Below are positions 16,298 through 24,831 of a stretch of DNA of 64,000 bases, piece after piece (position 1 is the first letter of the stretch; each line of letters opens with the position of its first letter). Under the pieces are notes generated by a model. That model did not search any database and was not told where the DNA came from. It worked only from the letters and a program-made list of their open reading frames with translations. Where the stretch lies: contig NZ_LN868938.1 of the NCBI RefSeq assembly GCF_001182745.1, positions 1,674,001 through 1,738,000 on the forward strand, read 5' to 3'. The position numbers and the translations under genes were made by a program. This DNA is from Nocardia farcinica. Its GTDB lineage: Bacteria > Actinomycetota > Actinomycetes > Mycobacteriales > Mycobacteriaceae.

Positions 16298-17905
16298 TCA
16301 CGGGGCGCCCGCACCTTCCAGCGTGGCGGTGCCGGCCGGGGTGTAGGCGAACGAGCGTTCCGGGCGGACCCAGAGCGTGCCGCCCGCGGCGGTCACCCCT
16401 TGGGATTTCAGTTCGCGTTTGAGGATCTTGTTCGTCGCGGTGGCGGGCAGATCCCGGTTGAACCGGACATAGCGCGGCCATGCCTTCGGCGACAGGTCGG
16501 CCTGCGCGCGCAGGAAGTCGGCGAACTCCTCGGGGGTCAGGGAGGCGTTGTCCTGCAACACGATCGCCGCCATCACCGCATCGCCCACGTGCTCGTCGGG
16601 TACACCGTAGACGGCCACCCGGTTGAGCCCCGGCAGGCGCTGCAGCACGCGCTCGATGGGGCCGGCCGCCAGGTTCTCGCCGTCCACCCGCATCCAGTCG
16701 GCGGTGCGCCCGGCGAGGTAGATGAAGCCGTCGCTGTCCTTGTAGGCCAGGTCGCCGGACCAGTACATCCCGTCGCGCAGGCGTTCGGCGGTGGCGTCCT
16801 CGTCCTTGTAGTAGCCCACGAACAATCCGGCGCCCTGCGAGTTCACCAGTTCGCCGATCGCCTCGTCGGCATTGACCAGCGCGCCGTGCTCGTCGAACCG
16901 GGCGGGCGGGCATTCGGCCACCGTCTGCGGATCGTAGACCGCGACACCGGGGAAGCCCTTGCCGATCGAGCCCGGCGGAGTGTCCTCCTCACGGGTGATG
17001 ATGATGGCCAGTTCGGTGGAGCCGAAGCCGTCCCACACCGTGCAGCCGAACCGGCGGGAGAACTCGGCGATGTCGCGGTCGGTGGCCTCGTTGCCGAAGG
17101 CCACCCGCAGCGGATTGTCGGCGTCGTCGGGGCGTTCCTCGGTGGCCAGGATGTAGGCCAGCGGCTTGCCGACGTAGTTCATGTAGGTGGCGCCGTAGCG
17201 GCGGATGTCGGACAGGAACGTCGAGGCCGAGAACTTCGCGGGCACCATCGCCGCGCCGCTGCACAGCGCGACGCTCAGGCCACCGAGAATGGCCGCGGAG
17301 TGGAACAGCGGCATGGACAGGTAACAGATGTCGTCGGGACCGATGCCGAAGCGTCCGGTCAGCGGCGGACCCGCGAACGGAACCATCATGTGCGCCAAGC
17401 GGACCGGTTTGGGATTGCCGCTGGTGCCGGAGGTGAAGATGAGCATGAAGGTGTCCATCGCGCCGGGCACGCTCAGCGGTTCGAGTTCGCCCGCGTGCGC
17501 GACGGCCTCGGCCCATTCCGGCGCCGAGGTGTCGACGACCCGCACGCCGGGCAGCTCGAGTCCGTCGAGCAGGACGCGGTGGTCGGCATCGGTGAGCACG
17601 ATCTGCGCGTCCGCGCGGGCGATGTCGTCGGCGAGCGCGGCGCCGCGGCGGGTGTCGTTGAGCCCGACGGTGACATAGCCGCCGAGTGCGCCGGCGGCCA
17701 GCGCGAACAGCATCTCGGGGGTGTTGCCCAGCAGGGTGGCTACGTGCGGCGGCCGGTCCCGGTCGATCATCGCCAGCACGGCGGTGGCGCGGTGGCGCGC
17801 GCCGTCGACGTACTCGCGCCAGCTCCACCGCCGGTCGGCATAGCTGACGGCGAGATCGTCGTCCTCCGCGCGCGCCTGGAGGAGTGCGGTGACTGTGTCG
17901 GCCAT
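16298..17905 (-). CDS. Acyl-CoA synthetase, FadD17-like steroid side-chain CoA ligase
   Basis: 535 aa. AMP-binding P-loop LIFTSGTSGNPKPV, YVGKPLAYILAT, the A5 motif DGFGSTE, A7 SGDLAY, hinge DWMRVDGENL, and the C-terminal catalytic Lys region ATNKILKREL. The sequence, including FSASTFLSDIRRYGATYMNYVGKP, follows FadD17 of M. tuberculosis closely from memory. FadD17 activates a steroid side-chain carboxylate to its CoA thioester. A KstR-like palindrome lies 11 bp before the ATG and a copy of the local TetR operator just beyond it. Convergent with the broken SDR. Confidence 0.82.
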   Translation of the reverse strand: MADTVTALLQARAEDDDLAVSYADRRWSWREYVDGARHRATAVLAMIDRDRPPHVATLLGNTPEMLFALAAGALGGYVTVGLNDTRRGAALADDIARADAQIVLTDADHRVLLDGLELPGVRVVDTSAPEWAEAVAHAGELEPLSVPGAMDTFMLIFTSGTSGNPKPVRLAHMMVPFAGPPLTGRFGIGPDDICYLSMPLFHSAAILGGLSVALCSGAAMVPAKFSASTFLSDIRRYGATYMNYVGKPLAYILATEERPDDADNPLRVAFGNEATDRDIAEFSRRFGCTVWDGFGSTELAIIITREEDTPPGSIGKGFPGVAVYDPQTVAECPPARFDEHGALVNADEAIGELVNSQGAGLFVGYYKDEDATAERLRDGMYWSGDLAYKDSDGFIYLAGRTADWMRVDGENLAAGPIERVLQRLPGLNRVAVYGVPDEHVGDAVMAAIVLQDNASLTPEEFADFLRAQADLSPKAWPRYVRFNRDLPATATNKILKRELKSQGVTAAGGTLWVRPERSFAYTPAGTATLEGAGAP

Positions 17906-17915
17906 GTCCCGAATC

Positions 17916-17929
17916 TAGAACGCGTTCTC
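17916..17929. promoter_or_regulatory. KstR-like operator
   Basis: TAGAACGCGTTCTC contains the perfect 12-bp palindrome AGAACGCGTTCT. It fits the KstR motif known from mycobacteria (TnnAACnnGTTnnA) at all positions but the last. It lies 11 bp before the ATG of the FadD17-like gene, as expected for repression of steroid catabolism. Confidence 0.6.
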
Positions 17930-17936
17930 ACACCGC

Positions 17937-17962
17937 GTATACAGATTCGGGAAATTGTCTAC
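17937..17962. promoter_or_regulatory. Second copy of the local TetR operator (diverged)
   Basis: A 26-bp element with arms GTATACAG and TTGTCTAC matches the perfect operator at 13404-13429 in 20 of 26 positions, with the same length and arm spacing. It lies 32 bp before the FadD17-like ATG. It suggests that the TetR protein encoded at 12701-13309 also controls this gene. Confidence 0.55.
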
Positions 17963-17982
17963 TACCCGGCGCGGGAAGCGGT

Positions 17983-18327
17983 TCAGCCGTGCGGGTTCGC
18001 CTTGTGGTAGGCCTCCACCACCGCGGCCGAGACCCGCCCGCGGCTGGAGACCTGCATGCCGTTCTCCTGCGCCCACCGGCGGATGGCCAGCGTCTGGTCC
18101 TGCTCGGTGGCGCGGCGCGACCGGGGCGCCCGCGTGCCGCCCGCGGCCTTGCCCACCCGGCGCGCGAACGGCGTCCACTGCGCGAACAGGGCTCGCAACT
18201 GCTCGGCGTTCGCGGTGCACAGGTCGAGCTCGTAATGCACACCGTCGAGCGCGAACGACACCGTCTCGTCCGCCACGGATTTCCCGTCGACGTCATCGAC
18301 CAGCAGCACGGTCACCTTGCGAGCCAT
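17983..18327 (-). CDS. lsr2: Lsr2 family nucleoid-associated protein
   Basis: 114 aa from ATG 18327, preceded by GAGGGGAATTG. N-terminal dimerisation half MARKVTVLLVDDVDGKSVADETVSF, a basic Ala/Arg linker, and a C-terminal DNA-binding half with AIRRWAQENGMQVSSRGRVSAAV. The RGR is the AT-hook-like minor-groove contact. Lsr2 bridges DNA and silences AT-rich acquired genes in actinobacteria, functionally like H-NS. Nocardia-type genomes can hold more than one copy, so this could be a paralogue rather than the housekeeping gene. Confidence 0.92.
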   Translation of the reverse strand: MARKVTVLLVDDVDGKSVADETVSFALDGVHYELDLCTANAEQLRALFAQWTPFARRVGKAAGGTRAPRSRRATEQDQTLAIRRWAQENGMQVSSRGRVSAAVVEAYHKANPHG

Positions 18328-18386
18328 CAATTCCCCTCACATCACATGAATGAGCAAAGGACACAAGCGTAGCCACTCGCCCGAGC

Positions 18387-18406
18387 CCGCTTCCAATCGG
18401 AAGCGG
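18387..18406. terminator. Hairpin between the epimerase-like gene and lsr2
   Basis: CCGCTTCC-AATC-GGAAGCGG: perfect 8-bp arms with a 4-base loop, 36 bp past the stop of the leftward epimerase-like gene and upstream of lsr2. No T-run follows. It is best read as a terminator or RNA-stabilising hairpin. Confidence 0.5.
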
Positions 18407-18441
18407 CGCGGCGCGCGCGGACCGTGGACCGGCGGCGGAAC

Positions 18442-19437
18442 TCAGGCGTCCGCGGCGGTTTCGGTGGCGCGCACCGCATCGACGATCGATGCGCGGATCG
18501 GTCGCCAGCGCACCCCCAACTCGGCGAGGGTGCGCGAGTCGTCGGTGGGCGTGGCGGCCGTCAGCAACCACGCGGCCTCGTAGCTCAGCCCGGCACTGAT
18601 CGGCATCACGCGCGAGAGCAGATCGGTCGCGCGGCCGATGCCGCGAAACAGCGCGGGAGAGAGCGGCACCCGCCGGATCCGCCGTCCGCTCGCCTCTTCG
18701 AGCAGATCGACGATCTCGTCGAAGGTCAGCAGATGGCCGCCGCACAGGTACCGCCGCGGCCCGCGCCCCGGGCGCATGAGCGCCGCGTGCACCGCGGCCA
18801 CGTCCCGCACGTCGACCATCTGCATGCCCCCGCGCACACTGGGCGCCCAGCCGCTGCGCAGCATCACCGCCCAGCCCTCGGCGGTGATACCCGCCTGCGG
18901 GCCGAGCGCGGGGCCCACCACGGACGAGGGATAAGTGATCACCAGCGGCGCGCCCGCCGCTTGCAGGGCACGGGCGATCCGGTCCGCGGTGGATTTGGTG
19001 CGGCCGTAGGCGCTGCGGCCCGCCGCGGTGGGACTGTCGGGCGTGATCACCGGGTCCGGGCACGGGAACAGCGCGCTGTAGCTGGCGACGTGCACGATGG
19101 GATCGAGTCCGCGCGCGGTCGCCTCGGCCAGGATGCGCCCGGTCGCCTCGACGTTGACCTCCCACATCAGCGCCTCGCGCCTGCTGTCGGTGCCCACCAC
19201 GCCCGCCGCGTGCAGCAGCGCGTCGCACCCGTCGAGCAGCGTGGCGACCACCGCGCGGTCGCGGATGTCGCCCGCGACGGTGGTGAGACGATCGGCGCCC
19301 ACCCCGAACAGGGCCGTCACCTCGGCGGGCTTCTCGGCCGGGTGGACGAGCAGGCGCACCTCGTGCCCGTCGGCGAGCAGGGCGGCGACGGTGTGCGCGC
19401 CGAGGTAACCGGTGCCGCCGGTGACCGCGATCAGCAC
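18442..19437 (-). CDS. NAD-dependent epimerase/dehydratase-like extended SDR
   Basis: 331 aa from GTG 19437, which follows GGAAGGGCGCC; an ATG at 19470 adds 11 residues but lacks a ribosome site. VLIAVTGGTGYLGAHT Rossmann motif, HAAGVVG, Ser in HVASYSALFP, and YGRTK catalytic pair. The C-terminal half resembles dihydroflavonol-reductase or 3-beta-hydroxysteroid-dehydrogenase-type SDRs more than sugar epimerases. Divergent from a TetR gene across a 180-bp gap with an imperfect dyad. Substrate unknown. Confidence 0.8.
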   Translation of the reverse strand: MLIAVTGGTGYLGAHTVAALLADGHEVRLLVHPAEKPAEVTALFGVGADRLTTVAGDIRDRAVVATLLDGCDALLHAAGVVGTDSRREALMWEVNVEATGRILAEATARGLDPIVHVASYSALFPCPDPVITPDSPTAAGRSAYGRTKSTADRIARALQAAGAPLVITYPSSVVGPALGPQAGITAEGWAVMLRSGWAPSVRGGMQMVDVRDVAAVHAALMRPGRGPRRYLCGGHLLTFDEIVDLLEEASGRRIRRVPLSPALFRGIGRATDLLSRVMPISAGLSYEAAWLLTAATPTDDSRTLAELGVRWRPIRASIVDAVRATETAADA

Positions 19438-19579
19438 GGCGCCCTTCCCGTCGGTCGGCGCCCGCCGCATGGCTCGGCCACGGTCCGCTGCATCCTCGAC
19501 CTCATCTCTCTCCGGTCCCGGGTACCGAGACGCGCGCCCGCACGGCACAATCGGCGGGAGCTCTGCCCGAAACCATAAT

Positions 19580-19596
19580 CGATACCACTGGCATCG
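19580..19596. promoter_or_regulatory. Candidate operator in a divergent TetR/SDR gap
   Basis: CGATACC-act-GGCATCG, an inverted repeat with one mismatch in 7, 22 bp before the ATG of the TetR gene and within the divergent promoter region. Likely autoregulatory operator; inference from position. Confidence 0.4.
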
Positions 19597-19617
19597 TAAT
19601 AGCGATCTGGGAGTCGC

Positions 19618-20262
19618 ATGACGACATCGGCAGCCGCACCCACCGACCCGCCCTCGCGTGGCGCGGGCAGGCCCCGTGACGAGACGATCGAGCACCGCGT
19701 GCTCCCGGTGGTGCGGGCGATGCTGATCGAGACCGGCTACGACGAGCTCAGCGTGCGTGGCGTGGCCGCGCGCGCCGGCGTGGGCCGGGCCAGCATCCTG
19801 CGCCGCTGGGCCAGCAAACCGGAGCTGGTGCTGCACGCGGTGCTCGGCGAGGTTCCCGACCTCACGCCGTTCGCGGGCACGGACCGGCGCGGCTGGGTGG
19901 AGTGGGTGCTTCGCGGCAGCCGGGAACTGTTCGCCCGGCCCGAGGTCCGTGCCGCGGTGCCCGGGCTGCTGACCGCGCTCGACCGCGACCCCGACCTCAA
20001 GCACCGGCTGTGGTCCGGATTCAGCGGCCCGGCGGCGGCCCTGCTCGCCCCCGCCGACGCCGACCCCGAGCGGGCGGCACTGCATGCCCGCGCGCTCATC
20101 GCGCTGGCGGCCGGGTCGGCGCTGTTCCTGGAGCTGGTCGCCGAGGACGACACCGGCGCGATCCACGAGCACATCACCCGGCTGATCCTCGACGCGACGG
20201 TGCCCGACCCGAAGGGCGCGGCACCGCGGGGTGATTCGATCGCCGACGACGAGAGGCCCTGA
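19618..20262 (+). CDS. TetR/AcrR family transcriptional regulator
   Basis: 214 aa. A disordered N-terminal tail of about 20 residues, then helix-turn-helix LSVRGVAARAGVGRASILRRWASKPEL (residues 41-67), followed by an alpha-helical ligand domain with a TetR_C-type FLELVAEDD helix. The recognition helix reads ILRRW where most members have LYRHF or IYRRW. Divergent from the SDR at 18442-19437, which is the probable target. It is convergent with the next SDR gene. Confidence 0.8.
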   Translation: MTTSAAAPTDPPSRGAGRPRDETIEHRVLPVVRAMLIETGYDELSVRGVAARAGVGRASILRRWASKPELVLHAVLGEVPDLTPFAGTDRRGWVEWVLRGSRELFARPEVRAAVPGLLTALDRDPDLKHRLWSGFSGPAAALLAPADADPERAALHARALIALAAGSALFLELVAEDDTGAIHEHITRLILDATVPDPKGAAPRGDSIADDERP

Positions 20263-20316
20263 ATCCGGGCGGCGGCGGGCACCCGGCCGCGACCGGACTC
20301 CGGCGCGCCGGACGCC

Positions 20317-21384
20317 TCAGGCGCCGAACCGGTCGACGCTGTCGCGTCCGCCCACACCGGAGGCGAATTCCCGGACCCGCCACGGCCCGCCCGCGTCGGC
20401 GGCCAGCGGCGGCGTCGCCCCGCCCGCGCCGTCGTGCAGCCCGGTCAGCATCTCGCGCAGCGCCTCGACCGCGGAATGCCGTGGGGTCCAGTTCAATTCG
20501 TCGTGCGCGCGGGTGGTGTCCAGGATCGGCAGGCGCAGGACGGTGTCGAACAGCCCGGGTGTCGCGGGCACCAGCCGCAGCCGCCAGCCCACCGACAACG
20601 CCCCGCGCACCAACCCCGCGGGCACGTCCACCGGGCGGGCGCCGAACAGTTCGGCCAGCCGATCGCGATCGAGCACCGGCGGCGCGGCCAGGTTGAACGC
20701 ACCGCGCACCGGCAGCACGACGGCGTGGGCGAAGGCGCGGCCCGCGTCGGCACTGTGGACGGCCTGGAACCGCAGTCCCTTCGGCACCGGAAGAATCGGA
20801 AGTCCCGGCCGCACCAGCGCATTGGGCACCAGCGGCCCGGCGAACAACCGGCGCTGCTGGCTGGCCGAGGACCGTTGGAAGACGAACGACGGCCGCATCC
20901 GCACCACCCGCATCTCCAGGTGGGCGCGCTCGAACGCGTCGAGCACCCGCTCCACGTACGCCTTCTCGCGCGGGTAGGCCGCCAGCGGCCAGCCGTCGGT
21001 AGGCCAGGTCTCGCGCACCGGCTCGTCGTCGCGCGCCGGGGAATACGCGGCCACCGAGGAGGCGCACACCAGCGTGCGCACCCCCGCCGCCGACGCGGCG
21101 GCCAGCACCCGCTCGGCCCCGATCACGTTGTTGTCCCAGGTGTCGGCGGGGCGATGGGTGGGCTGGAACAGCCACGCCAGGTGCACCACGGCGTCGGCGC
21201 CGCGGAAGGCCGCCACGAGGTCGTCGGTGCGGATGTCGGCGCGGTGGAACTCGACCCCCGGCGGCAGTTCGCCGGGACCGCGCCGGGCGACCCCGACGAT
21301 CGAGTCGACCTCGGGTTCCCCGCGCAGGGCATCGACAACCGCCGTGCCGATGTTGCCCGTCGCCCCCACCACCACTACGCGCAT
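20317..21384 (-). CDS. NAD(P)-dependent extended SDR / sugar epimerase-like
   Basis: 355 aa from ATG 21384, preceded by GGGAAGGAGCGCGGC. MRVVVVGATGNIGTAVVDAL nucleotide-binding start, VVHLAWLFQPTH, CASSVAAYSP with the catalytic Ser, and YPREK with the Tyr/Lys pair. This is a common actinobacterial SDR of the NAD-dependent epimerase group. The real substrate is not apparent. It lies 76 bp upstream of nothing but a DUF2795 gene on the opposite side of its promoter. Confidence 0.8.
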   Translation of the reverse strand: MRVVVVGATGNIGTAVVDALRGEPEVDSIVGVARRGPGELPPGVEFHRADIRTDDLVAAFRGADAVVHLAWLFQPTHRPADTWDNNVIGAERVLAAASAAGVRTLVCASSVAAYSPARDDEPVRETWPTDGWPLAAYPREKAYVERVLDAFERAHLEMRVVRMRPSFVFQRSSASQQRRLFAGPLVPNALVRPGLPILPVPKGLRFQAVHSADAGRAFAHAVVLPVRGAFNLAAPPVLDRDRLAELFGARPVDVPAGLVRGALSVGWRLRLVPATPGLFDTVLRLPILDTTRAHDELNWTPRHSAVEALREMLTGLHDGAGGATPPLAADAGGPWRVREFASGVGGRDSVDRFGA

Positions 21385-21460
21385 GCCGCGCTCCTTCCCG
21401 GTTGACGCCGACGGCGCCGGGCCCCCGGGGTGCGCGGGCCCGGCGTCGCTGGGAGACCGC

Positions 21461-21649
21461 TCAGGACACGGCCTGGCTGACGGCGTTCGGGCCGTCGTAG
21501 GTGCGGTCGGGGATCTGCTCCAGCGCGCGGACGATGTCGTCGTCGGCGCCGTTGCTCTTGGCCGCGGAGACGATGCCCTCGCGGTCGCACGGGTAGTCCA
21601 CACCCGACAAGAACTTCTGCACCTGGATGGGGTTCACCTGCTGACCCAT
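21461..21649 (-). CDS. DUF2795 domain protein
   Basis: 62 aa from ATG 21649, 8 bp behind AAAGGAG. Sequence VNPIQVQKFLSGVDYPCDREGI and the closing LEQIPDRTYDGPNAVSQAV are typical of the DUF2795 family, small helical proteins of unknown function common in actinobacteria. It is the first gene left of the divergent hldE-like gene. No membrane segment. Confidence 0.8.
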   Translation of the reverse strand: MGQQVNPIQVQKFLSGVDYPCDREGIVSAAKSNGADDDIVRALEQIPDRTYDGPNAVSQAVS

Positions 21650-21796
21650 GTGATCTGCTCCTTTCCCCTCGAGGTCGATCGATGTCGGACGTGGGCCGCA
21701 GTACCACGCGGGGTGGATGTCAAACCGGCGCCGGTTTAACCACACCGGTTCGTGGAACAGCGACAGCGACTGTCCGAGGCGAACGGGAGGCTTGGC

Positions 21797-23317
21797 ATGC
21801 GGGTCGACGGCGGCACGGAGGAGACGGGTACCGACAGCAGTCTGGGGCCGGAGGCGGCCGAGCGGATCACCGGCGGCGAGGCGACCGTGGTCGTGCTCGG
21901 CGACGCCGTGCTCGACGTCTGGAAGTGGGGCCGCTGCGAACGCCTGTGCCGTGAGGCCCCGGTGCCGGTGGTGGACGTGCACCGCGACTCCGCGGTCCCC
22001 GGCGGTGCCGGCAACACCGCCGCCAACCTGGCCGCGCTCGGTGCGCGCACCCGCCTGGTCGGCCTGGTCGGCGCGGACGCCGAGGGCGCGGCGCTGCGGG
22101 CGGCCCTGGAACGCGACGGCGTGGACGCGAGCAGGCTGCACGCGGTGCCCGGCCGTGCCACACCCGCCAAGATCCGCATCCTGGCCGACGACCAGATCCT
22201 CCTCCGCTACGACGAAGGCGACACCGGGCGGGCCACCCCCACCGACCTGGACGCGGTGGCCGAACTGCTCGACGAGGCACTGGTCGACGCCGACGCGCTG
22301 GTGGTGTGTGACTACGACGGCGCTCTCGGTGACGCGTTGTGCCCGGTACTGGCGCGCCGGCGGGCATCGCTGCCCCTGGTGGTGCTCGACACCCACCACC
22401 CCGACCGGTGGCGCGACCTGCACCCCGACGTGATCACCCCCAACGCCGACGAGGCCGCCGCGGTACTCGGGCTTGCCCGCGCCGACACCGGCCGCGACGT
22501 CGACGACCGGGTGCGGCTGTTCGACGAGCACCGCGAGGAATTGTTCGCCGCCACCGGCACCAGGGCCGCGGTGGTCACCCTCGACCGGGACGGCAGCGTG
22601 CTGCTGACCGGTGACCGGCCCGCGCACCGCACCTGGGCGCAGCCGGTGCCCGACAGCCAGTCCGCGGGCGGGGGCGACACCTTCGTGGCGGCGCTGACGC
22701 TGGCACTGCTCGGCGGCCTGCCGCTCACCGCGGCGGTCGAACTCGCCCAGGCCGCCGCCGACGTGGTCGTGCACCGGCCCGGTACGTCGGTGTGCACGCA
22801 AACCCAGTTGCGCGAACGGCTCGACCGCGCGGGCGGCGCGGTGCTGTCCCGAGCCGCGTTCGTCGAGGTGGTCCGCCGCCACCGCGCCGAAGGCAGGCGG
22901 GTGGTGTTCACCAACGGCTGCTTCGACGTCCTGCACGCGGGCCACATCGCCTACCTCAACGAGGCCAAACGACTGGGCGACGTGCTGGTCGTCGCGGTCA
23001 ACTCCGACAGCAGCGTGCGCGCGCTCAAGGGCCCGGATCGGCCGGTGAATCCCGACCACGACCGCTGCGCGGTGCTGGCGGCGCTCAGCTGCGTGGACCA
23101 TGTGACCGTCTTCGAGGAGGACACTCCGGTGGAACTGTTGCGCGCCACCGAACCGGATCTCTACGTCAAGGGCGGCGACTATCGCCCGGAGATGCTGCCG
23201 GAGACCCCGGTGGTGCGCGAGTACGGCGGCGAGGTGCGGGTGCTGACCTACCTCGCCGACCACTCCACCTCCGCGGTCATCGAACGCATCCGGTCGCGCG
23301 TCACGGCGGGCAGGTGA
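21797..23317 (+). CDS. hldE: Bifunctional heptose-7-phosphate kinase / heptose-1-phosphate adenylyltransferase
   Basis: 506 aa from ATG 21797, 6 bp after GGAGG. Residues 1-345 are a PfkB sugar kinase (PGGAGNTAANLAALGA, TPNADEAAAVL, and SAGGGDTFVA where most relatives have GAGD). Residues 355-506 are a cytidylyltransferase-like domain with NGCFDVLHAGHIAYL (HxGH), YVKGGDY and the closing STSAVIERI. This is the full HldE layout. It phosphorylates D-glycero-D-manno-heptose 7-phosphate at C1 and, after GmhB, adenylates the 1-phosphate to ADP-heptose. GmhA and GmhB homologues are at 41 kb. It overlaps the next gene by 4 bp. Confidence 0.88.
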   Translation: MRVDGGTEETGTDSSLGPEAAERITGGEATVVVLGDAVLDVWKWGRCERLCREAPVPVVDVHRDSAVPGGAGNTAANLAALGARTRLVGLVGADAEGAALRAALERDGVDASRLHAVPGRATPAKIRILADDQILLRYDEGDTGRATPTDLDAVAELLDEALVDADALVVCDYDGALGDALCPVLARRRASLPLVVLDTHHPDRWRDLHPDVITPNADEAAAVLGLARADTGRDVDDRVRLFDEHREELFAATGTRAAVVTLDRDGSVLLTGDRPAHRTWAQPVPDSQSAGGGDTFVAALTLALLGGLPLTAAVELAQAAADVVVHRPGTSVCTQTQLRERLDRAGGAVLSRAAFVEVVRRHRAEGRRVVFTNGCFDVLHAGHIAYLNEAKRLGDVLVVAVNSDSSVRALKGPDRPVNPDHDRCAVLAALSCVDHVTVFEEDTPVELLRATEPDLYVKGGDYRPEMLPETPVVREYGGEVRVLTYLADHSTSAVIERIRSRVTAGR

Positions 23318-24180
23318 CCCCGGCGGTGATGGAGATCGATGTTCTCGTCCCGACCCGCAATCGCCCGACCGAGCTCGCCACGACCCTGTCCGGCCTTGCC
23401 GCCCAGGATTTTCCGGATTTCGGCGTGATCGTCAGCGACCAGTCCGACGACGCGCCCAGCTACGACACGCCCGCGGCCCGGACGATGGCCCGGGTGCTGC
23501 GCAGGCACGGACACCCGGTGCGGTTCGGCAGCCACTGCCCACCGCGCGGCATGGCCGAGCATCGCGCCCACCTGCTGGCGCAGTCGCGGGCGCGGTATGT
23601 GCTGTTCCTCGACGACGACGTGTGGCTCGAACCCGACACGGTGCGCCGGATGCACGCGTCCATCACCGAATGGGGGTGCGGCCTGGTCGGCTGCGCGGTG
23701 CAGGGTTTGTCCTACCTGTCGGATTTCCGCCCGCACGAACTGGAGCCGTTCGAACGGTGGCGCGGGCGGCCCGAACCCGAGCACATCGTGCGCGGCGAAC
23801 CTGCCTGGGAGCGCTGGCGACTGCACAACGCCGCCAACCCCACGCACCTGGGCGAGGCGGTGGCCACCGAGCCGGGCGCCCGGGTGCCCTACAAGATCGC
23901 CTGGGTGGGCGGCTGCGTGCTCTACGACCGCGCGGCGCTGGTGGAGACCGGCGGGTTCGACTTCTGGACCGAGTTGCCCCCGCAGCACAGCGGCGAGGAC
24001 GTGCTCGCCCAGCTGCGGGTGCTGGCCCGCTACGGCGGCGCCGGGATCCTGCCCAGCGGCGCCGTGCATCTGGAGTCCCCGACCACGGTGCGCGAGCGCC
24101 CGGTCGAGGCCTACGAGATCGTGCCGCCGGACTTCTGGCCGGAGCGGGCGGTGCGCGGCGGGCGCTCGGCGCGCCCGTGA
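23314..24180 (+). CDS. Family 2 glycosyltransferase
   Basis: 288 aa from the GTG that overlaps the hldE stop; GTG 23326 and ATG 23329 are alternatives. GT-A fold start IDVLVPTRNRPTELATTLSGL and the metal-binding FLDDDVWLE motif near residue 105. A later GGCVLYDRAALVETGGFDFW segment and GEDV are typical of GT2 acceptor regions. No membrane helix. Translational coupling to HldE suggests transfer of a heptose or another sugar to an envelope glycan; the donor is inference. Confidence 0.8.
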   Translation: MTPAVMEIDVLVPTRNRPTELATTLSGLAAQDFPDFGVIVSDQSDDAPSYDTPAARTMARVLRRHGHPVRFGSHCPPRGMAEHRAHLLAQSRARYVLFLDDDVWLEPDTVRRMHASITEWGCGLVGCAVQGLSYLSDFRPHELEPFERWRGRPEPEHIVRGEPAWERWRLHNAANPTHLGEAVATEPGARVPYKIAWVGGCVLYDRAALVETGGFDFWTELPPQHSGEDVLAQLRVLARYGGAGILPSGAVHLESPTTVRERPVEAYEIVPPDFWPERAVRGGRSARP

Positions 24181-24204
24181 CGAGCCGACACGAAAGGGGA
24201 AACC

Positions 24205-24342
24205 ATGTCCCAGCCATCGGGCGAGCACGCCGGCTACGACCCCGACCGCGACCCGGACGCCGACCCGGAGATGCTGCAACCGGAACGCGTGCGCCCGCAA
24301 CCGGATCAGGCCGAGGGCGAGGACGACGACGAGGCCGGTTGA
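24205..24342 (+). CDS. Small acidic, Asp/Pro-rich protein, 45 aa
   Basis: ATG behind AAAGGGGAAACC. The peptide has about 17 Asp/Glu residues (YDPDRDPDADPEM, then EGEDDDEAG at the end) and no hydrophobic stretch, so it is probably disordered. It follows the GT2 by 24 bp and is followed by a strong hairpin. No homologue recognised. The ribosome site and position make it a likely gene. Confidence 0.55.
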   Translation: MSQPSGEHAGYDPDRDPDADPEMLQPERVRPQPDQAEGEDDDEAG

Positions 24343-24376
24343 CCCCCGGCCGCACCCGATTCCGTCCGCACACGAC

Positions 24377-24412
24377 ACGGTCACCGCGATCCCGGAGGTT
24401 CGCGGTGACCGT
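24377..24412. terminator. Bidirectional hairpin terminator
   Basis: ACGGTCACCGCGA and TCGCGGTGACCGT are perfect 13-bp arms around a 10-base loop, placed between the convergent small acidic gene and the GlsB-type gene. It would serve both strands. Confidence 0.75.
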
Positions 24413-24436
24413 CGTTCGTGGATCCGGGCCGTCCGG

Positions 24437-24712
24437 TCAGCGCATGGCGCCGCGTCGGCCGGTGACGAGGCCGACCAGGAACAGCAGGATCACCGCACCG
24501 CCCAGGCAGGTGAAGAAGCTGAACCACAGGCCGCCGCCCTCCACGTCGACGCCCAGCAGCTTCAGCAGGAAACCACCGAGCAGACCGCCGATGACGCCGA
24601 CCACGATGTTGAGCAGGATGCCCTGCTGAGCGTCGGTCTTCATGATCTTGCTGGCGATCCAGCCCGCCAGACCGCCGATGATGATCCACCCGATGATTCC
24701 GAGACCGAGCAT
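24437..24712 (-). CDS. GlsB/YeaQ/YmgE family stress-response membrane protein
   Basis: 91 aa from ATG 24712, preceded by GGGAGAAGATC. Three hydrophobic, Gly-rich segments: GIIGWIIIGGLAGWIA, ILLNIVVGVIGGLLGG and FSFFTCLGGAVILLFLVGLV, with the K-I-M-K-T and G-R-R-G turns typical of transglycosylase-associated (GlsB/YeaQ/YmgE) proteins. These are small inner-membrane proteins induced by envelope or acid stress. The exact function is unknown. Confidence 0.85.
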   Translation of the reverse strand: MLGLGIIGWIIIGGLAGWIASKIMKTDAQQGILLNIVVGVIGGLLGGFLLKLLGVDVEGGGLWFSFFTCLGGAVILLFLVGLVTGRRGAMR

Positions 24713-24831
24713 GATCTTCTCCCATCCTCGTTGGTACAACCGCACGCCGTTCGACGTGCGCTGCGCAGGAGATACCCCGCATCGCCCGAACCAACCGAGC
24801 ACCGGAGGGTCATCCCCCGATTTTCCGCCGC

